Part shown: positions 6,739 to 9,242 of the stretch, piece by piece
Layout: each line of letters starts with the position of its first letter
How positions within the stretch are numbered: the first letter of the stretch is position 1
DNA from: an archaeon
GTDB taxonomy: Archaea; Nanobdellota; Nanobdellia; Woesearchaeales; WJKL01
Direction of reading: 5' to 3'
Assembly: GCA_020056025.1 (NCBI GenBank)
Contig: JAGVIO010000109.1
Location: forward strand, 1-9,242
DNA length: 9,242 nt
Translations under genes and position numbers: made by a program
The notes under the pieces: generated by a model
The model's input: the letters and a program-made list of their open reading frames with translations, nothing else
The model's database searches: none
Told to the model about the DNA's origin: nothing

Positions 6739-8241
6739 ATGATAAAAGCAAAAATACTGGATATTGAAGAAGGGTGTGCATTTGAAGAAGATTCAGAATT
6801 CCGTTCAGAGATAGTCATTTGCATAGATAAAGATTTTAAGCTGACAATATGGGATAATGAAAACAGAATAAAAAGAGAAGATAGAGGCATTTACAAAAAT
6901 TTGAAAATAGGCGTAATGGTTCTTTCAGAAGACCTTATTATTTCAGATGAAAGTAAAATCCGTCTAAACCCCCAGGATGAGAATAATAGATATTATTCCG
7001 GTGTTGCCCGCATATCAAATTGCCAAAAACAAGGTCTGATAAATTTGATTTCGTTGGATTTTGGAATTTTTGAAACAAAATTATATTTAGGCCCTAATAG
7101 TTTTGAAAAAGGGCAATACGTTTATTTCAAGAATGTAATTTTCTTTATAGATGATCTGATAATAAAAGAACCTTCTGAAGAAATAATAGAATCTGCAGAT
7201 ACTATTTCTGAAGAATTGTGCAATCTCGCTTATATTATTAAAATAAAACAGCCAATTGATATTTCCAAAATATTTGGAAAAAAGGATAGGGATTATATAG
7301 ATTATTTAGTAGGATATTATCGCAATTATAAGAAAAAATTTTTCTTAAATTTGCGGTTCATTAATAGCCAGGTAAGAGAAAAATTGATTACAGAAGACGA
7401 AATTGTAGCATTTTGGAACAAGGCAAAACCAGAAAATAAAAGGTTTTTATTAGCAAACCTTATGGAATGTACATACATTCCAAAATATCTGTTTAATAGA
7501 ATGTCTGAAAAAATACAAGTGTCTCCAGAAACACTTTTTGATTGGAAAAAGATTGACTTCTCATTTGATTTTTCATTAGATAAATATTTTCTTTTAAAGA
7601 ATTCGCCATTCAAATCCGACCTTAATATTATATATTGGTGTATATTCGATTGCATAGCAAAAGGAAAATTCAAAGAATATTTCTATATTCTCAAAGACAG
7701 TAGATTAGATAAGGAATTTAAGCCGTTGATATCTTCTCTTCTAAGACTTATAACTGATAAAGAGGATTGTATGCAAAAATATCTTGATATTCTGTATTTA
7801 CTTATTTTGGATGAAGATTTTGACGCAGGCTTGTACCTCAGAAAAATTCGTAAAAATAAATTTGAATATCAAAAATACACAGACGTTCCTGTTAAAGGGT
7901 TAAAAGATGCAGTTTCAAGATTGGCGATACAAAGTCTTGAAAAAGAACTTCAAAATCCTAGATTTAATTTTAAGCGTCCAAAGATACTTCCGCTTGTTTA
8001 TCTAAAAGACATGTCTGAAAAGGAAGAAGAAGAATTTATAGACAATGTGCAATGGCTCCAGAAGCATCTTCATGGAGTCATTGTTATAGAAACACCATTT
8101 GTCAAGTTTGAAGACGAGGAAGACCAGAAGAAGATTGGACTCAAAATCCATAAGAAAGAACTGATAGGATGGTATTTTCATTTATTGTATCAATTGGATT
8201 GTGCAAGAAAGGACATTCTTCCAGAAGGGTGGTATGCTTGA
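6739..8241 (+). CDS. Uncharacterised cytoplasmic protein with duplicated beta-rich N-terminus
   Basis: I do not recognise this 500-residue protein. It has no signal peptide or membrane segment, so it is probably cytoplasmic. The N-terminal part looks like two similar beta-rich units (about 1-72 and 86-146). Each opens with short strands and closes with a hydrophobic strand pair ending DLIISDES in the first and DLIIKEPS in the second, suggesting a tandem small-barrel fold. Residues about 150-500 are mostly helical and rich in Lys, Glu and aromatic residues, ending in a conserved-looking WYFHLLYQLDCARKD tail. The start is the only ATG near the beginning. It lies 12 bases after the stop of the giant gene with no visible Shine-Dalgarno sequence, so translation may be coupled to the upstream gene. 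Operon position hints at a partner of the giant protein's inner domains, but nothing in the sequence proves it. Confidence 0.85.
   Translation: MIKAKILDIEEGCAFEEDSEFRSEIVICIDKDFKLTIWDNENRIKREDRGIYKNLKIGVMVLSEDLIISDESKIRLNPQDENNRYYSGVARISNCQKQGLINLISLDFGIFETKLYLGPNSFEKGQYVYFKNVIFFIDDLIIKEPSEEIIESADTISEELCNLAYIIKIKQPIDISKIFGKKDRDYIDYLVGYYRNYKKKFFLNLRFINSQVREKLITEDEIVAFWNKAKPENKRFLLANLMECTYIPKYLFNRMSEKIQVSPETLFDWKKIDFSFDFSLDKYFLLKNSPFKSDLNIIYWCIFDCIAKGKFKEYFYILKDSRLDKEFKPLISSLLRLITDKEDCMQKYLDILYLLILDEDFDAGLYLRKIRKNKFEYQKYTDVPVKGLKDAVSRLAIQSLEKELQNPRFNFKRPKILPLVYLKDMSEKEEEEFIDNVQWLQKHLHGVIVIETPFVKFEDEEDQKKIGLKIHKKELIGWYFHLLYQLDCARKDILPEGWYA
8227..8233 (+). promoter_or_regulatory. Possible ribosome binding site for the third gene
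   Basis: GGGTGGT overlaps the end of the preceding gene and ends 10 bases before the ATG at 8244. It differs from GGAGGT by one base. It supports 8244 over the upstream in-frame ATG at 8169, which lies deep inside the preceding gene and would spoil the signal peptide. Confidence 0.4.
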
Positions 8242-8243
8242 CT

Positions 8244-9119
8244 ATGAACCAAAAAATATTGCTCGGACTATTGTATATGGTTATTTTGTCTAATTTTGCT
8301 TATGCACAAGATAACCTTCTATACGCAGATGTTGAGCAGAGCCCTGCTGTCAGAATAGAAGGTGACATTATGTCTGCTGTAGAACAGATGTCTTATGGAA
8401 CAGATACAGGGCCTGAAACAAAAATAGCATATCTTGAAGGCGATTTTCAGGATCTTGAAGCAAAAAGAATATTGGAAAAATCAGGATATAATCTCTTAGA
8501 ATATGCCCCTTCTGATACTCCTCCTGAACTTCATTCTATTGAATGGCATGATTTAAATGAGAAACCTTCTATTGAATGGAAGTATTTAAATGTGCTAATT
8601 TATTCAATACTTCATCTTACTCAAACATCTAGAGCACAGGTTATTCTTAATATTGAGAGTCCATTTTTTATAGAATATAAAAAATCTGAAAAATTGCCTA
8701 AATATGATTATATTGTTTCATCACGTGAATTCCTTGGAGATAAGAGTTATTTTGAAGATAGTAATAGCCTAAGGTTGCCTTACCCCACAATTGAAAATAA
8801 GTTTGAGGCAGATGAAGATGACTGCTTCTTTTTCTGTGATACAGAAAAGCAGCGCAAGAAAGCATTCAACGAATTAGTTATGGCATTTAATTGCCTTATT
8901 AATGAAAAAAAGAATGTAAATTTATTGGACGCATACAATTTTGCCAGAGTCACAAATTACCTTCAGTATTATAGCAAGGATCCAGTCCCTCATTTTAGGC
9001 AGGGATTCAGCGGAGCACCATGGGTTACAGTTAAGAATCCAGCAAACCTGCAAATTAATGAAACAGAAGAATGCAAAGCAGTTCTTCCAATAAGTCCAGA
9101 CAATATTCAGGAGGTATAA
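8244..9119 (+). CDS. Uncharacterised secreted protein
   Basis: This 291-residue protein is of no recognised family. The reading frame is open from an ATG at 8169, but that start would overlap the previous gene by 73 bases. The ATG at 8244 lies 2 bases after the previous stop and gives a textbook signal peptide: MNQK, a hydrophobic core from about 5 to 16, then AYA before Q22 as a likely cut site. The mature part has four cysteines (about 194, 198, 217 and 277), an even number that fits two disulfides. Two of them sit in an acidic-aromatic patch (DEDDCFFFCD, 190-199). No membrane anchor follows, and no catalytic motif was found. With the signal-bearing next gene it suggests that exported proteins accompany the giant surface protein. 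Confidence 0.85.
   Translation: MNQKILLGLLYMVILSNFAYAQDNLLYADVEQSPAVRIEGDIMSAVEQMSYGTDTGPETKIAYLEGDFQDLEAKRILEKSGYNLLEYAPSDTPPELHSIEWHDLNEKPSIEWKYLNVLIYSILHLTQTSRAQVILNIESPFFIEYKKSEKLPKYDYIVSSREFLGDKSYFEDSNSLRLPYPTIENKFEADEDDCFFFCDTEKQRKKAFNELVMAFNCLINEKKNVNLLDAYNFARVTNYLQYYSKDPVPHFRQGFSGAPWVTVKNPANLQINETEECKAVLPISPDNIQEV
9109..9115 (+). promoter_or_regulatory. Strong Shine-Dalgarno sequence for the fourth gene
   Basis: AGGAGGT lies 5 bases before the ATG at 9121 and overlaps the last codons of the preceding gene. It is the best ribosome binding site in the window. It shows that this organism uses Shine-Dalgarno initiation inside operons, in contrast to the leaderless first gene. Confidence 0.8.
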
Positions 9120-9120
9120 A

Positions 9121-9242
9121 ATGAAATATTTAATTTATTTTGCAATATTTTTATTGTCCATCTTAGCAGTACAGGCATATCCAATGTCTGTTTTCAAATA
9201 CGATTTCCATAATTATGAAGTAAAAGAAGATGCGATTGTATC
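9121..9242 (+). CDS. N-terminal fragment of a fourth, secreted protein (cut by the window edge)
   Basis: Forty complete codons are visible before the right edge. They begin with a clear signal peptide: MKYL, a hydrophobic core of Ile/Leu/Phe to about residue 15, then VQA with a likely cut after A19. The mature part starts YPMSVFKYDFHNYEV. The gene starts one base after the preceding stop, behind a strong AGGAGGT, so it is almost certainly co-transcribed. Too little is present to assign a family. Confidence 0.8.
   Translation, partial: MKYLIYFAIFLLSILAVQAYPMSVFKYDFHNYEVKEDAIV

Noticed and set aside
8169..8243. Upstream ATG at 8169 as the start of the third gene
   Set aside because: It would overlap the preceding gene by 73 bases and put 25 extra residues, including charged ones, in front of a complete signal peptide that starts at 8244.
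1..9242. CRISPR array, insertion sequence, attachment site or integrase
   Set aside because: No short regularly spaced DNA repeats, terminal inverted repeats, transposase or recombinase motifs were seen; the only repeats are at protein level.

Overview
The window looks like a chromosomal fragment of an AT-rich archaeon, most plausibly a DPANN-type lineage such as Woesearchaeota or Pacearchaeota. Three observations support this. A good archaeal TATA box (positions 122-129) lies about 25 bases before the first start codon, as expected for a leaderless transcript. Arginine is coded mostly by AGA/AGG, and ATA is common for isoleucine. The first protein carries MopE-type Cys/Asp repeats of a kind common in large surface proteins of these archaea. 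The lineage is an inference; no marker gene is present.

Layout: bases 1-120 hold nothing I can support. From 151 to the right edge there is one tightly packed plus-strand cluster that looks like a single operon, with gaps of 12, 2 and 1 bases between genes. Gene 1 (151-6726) encodes a 2191-residue protein. Gene 2 (6739-8241) encodes a 500-residue protein with no export signal. Gene 3 (8244-9119) encodes a 291-residue secreted protein. Gene 4 (9121 onward, cut by the window edge) begins with another signal peptide.

The giant protein is the centre of interest. Reading from the N-terminus, it has a signal peptide, MopE-type metal/calcium-binding motifs, a tandem array of six-cysteine repeats, and a long beta-rich region. 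A Rossmann-like stretch weakly recalling C25-peptidase/S-layer proteins follows, then a hydrophobic block around residues 1200-1262. The last part is a cysteine-free C-terminal half of about 926 residues containing helical repeats, an HExxH zinc-metalloprotease signature (H1680/E1681/H1684) and a HipA/PI3K-like kinase catalytic signature (NxDxHxxN at 2050-2057, D2070). All 62 cysteines I count lie before residue 1266. This suggests a disulfide-rich outer half and a cytoplasmic (or host-delivered) enzymatic half.

Working model (inference): a membrane-spanning surface protein couples an outer sensing or adhesion region to an inner protease plus kinase. It is co-expressed with one cytoplasmic partner and at least two small exported proteins. 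None of genes 2-4 is a family I recognise.
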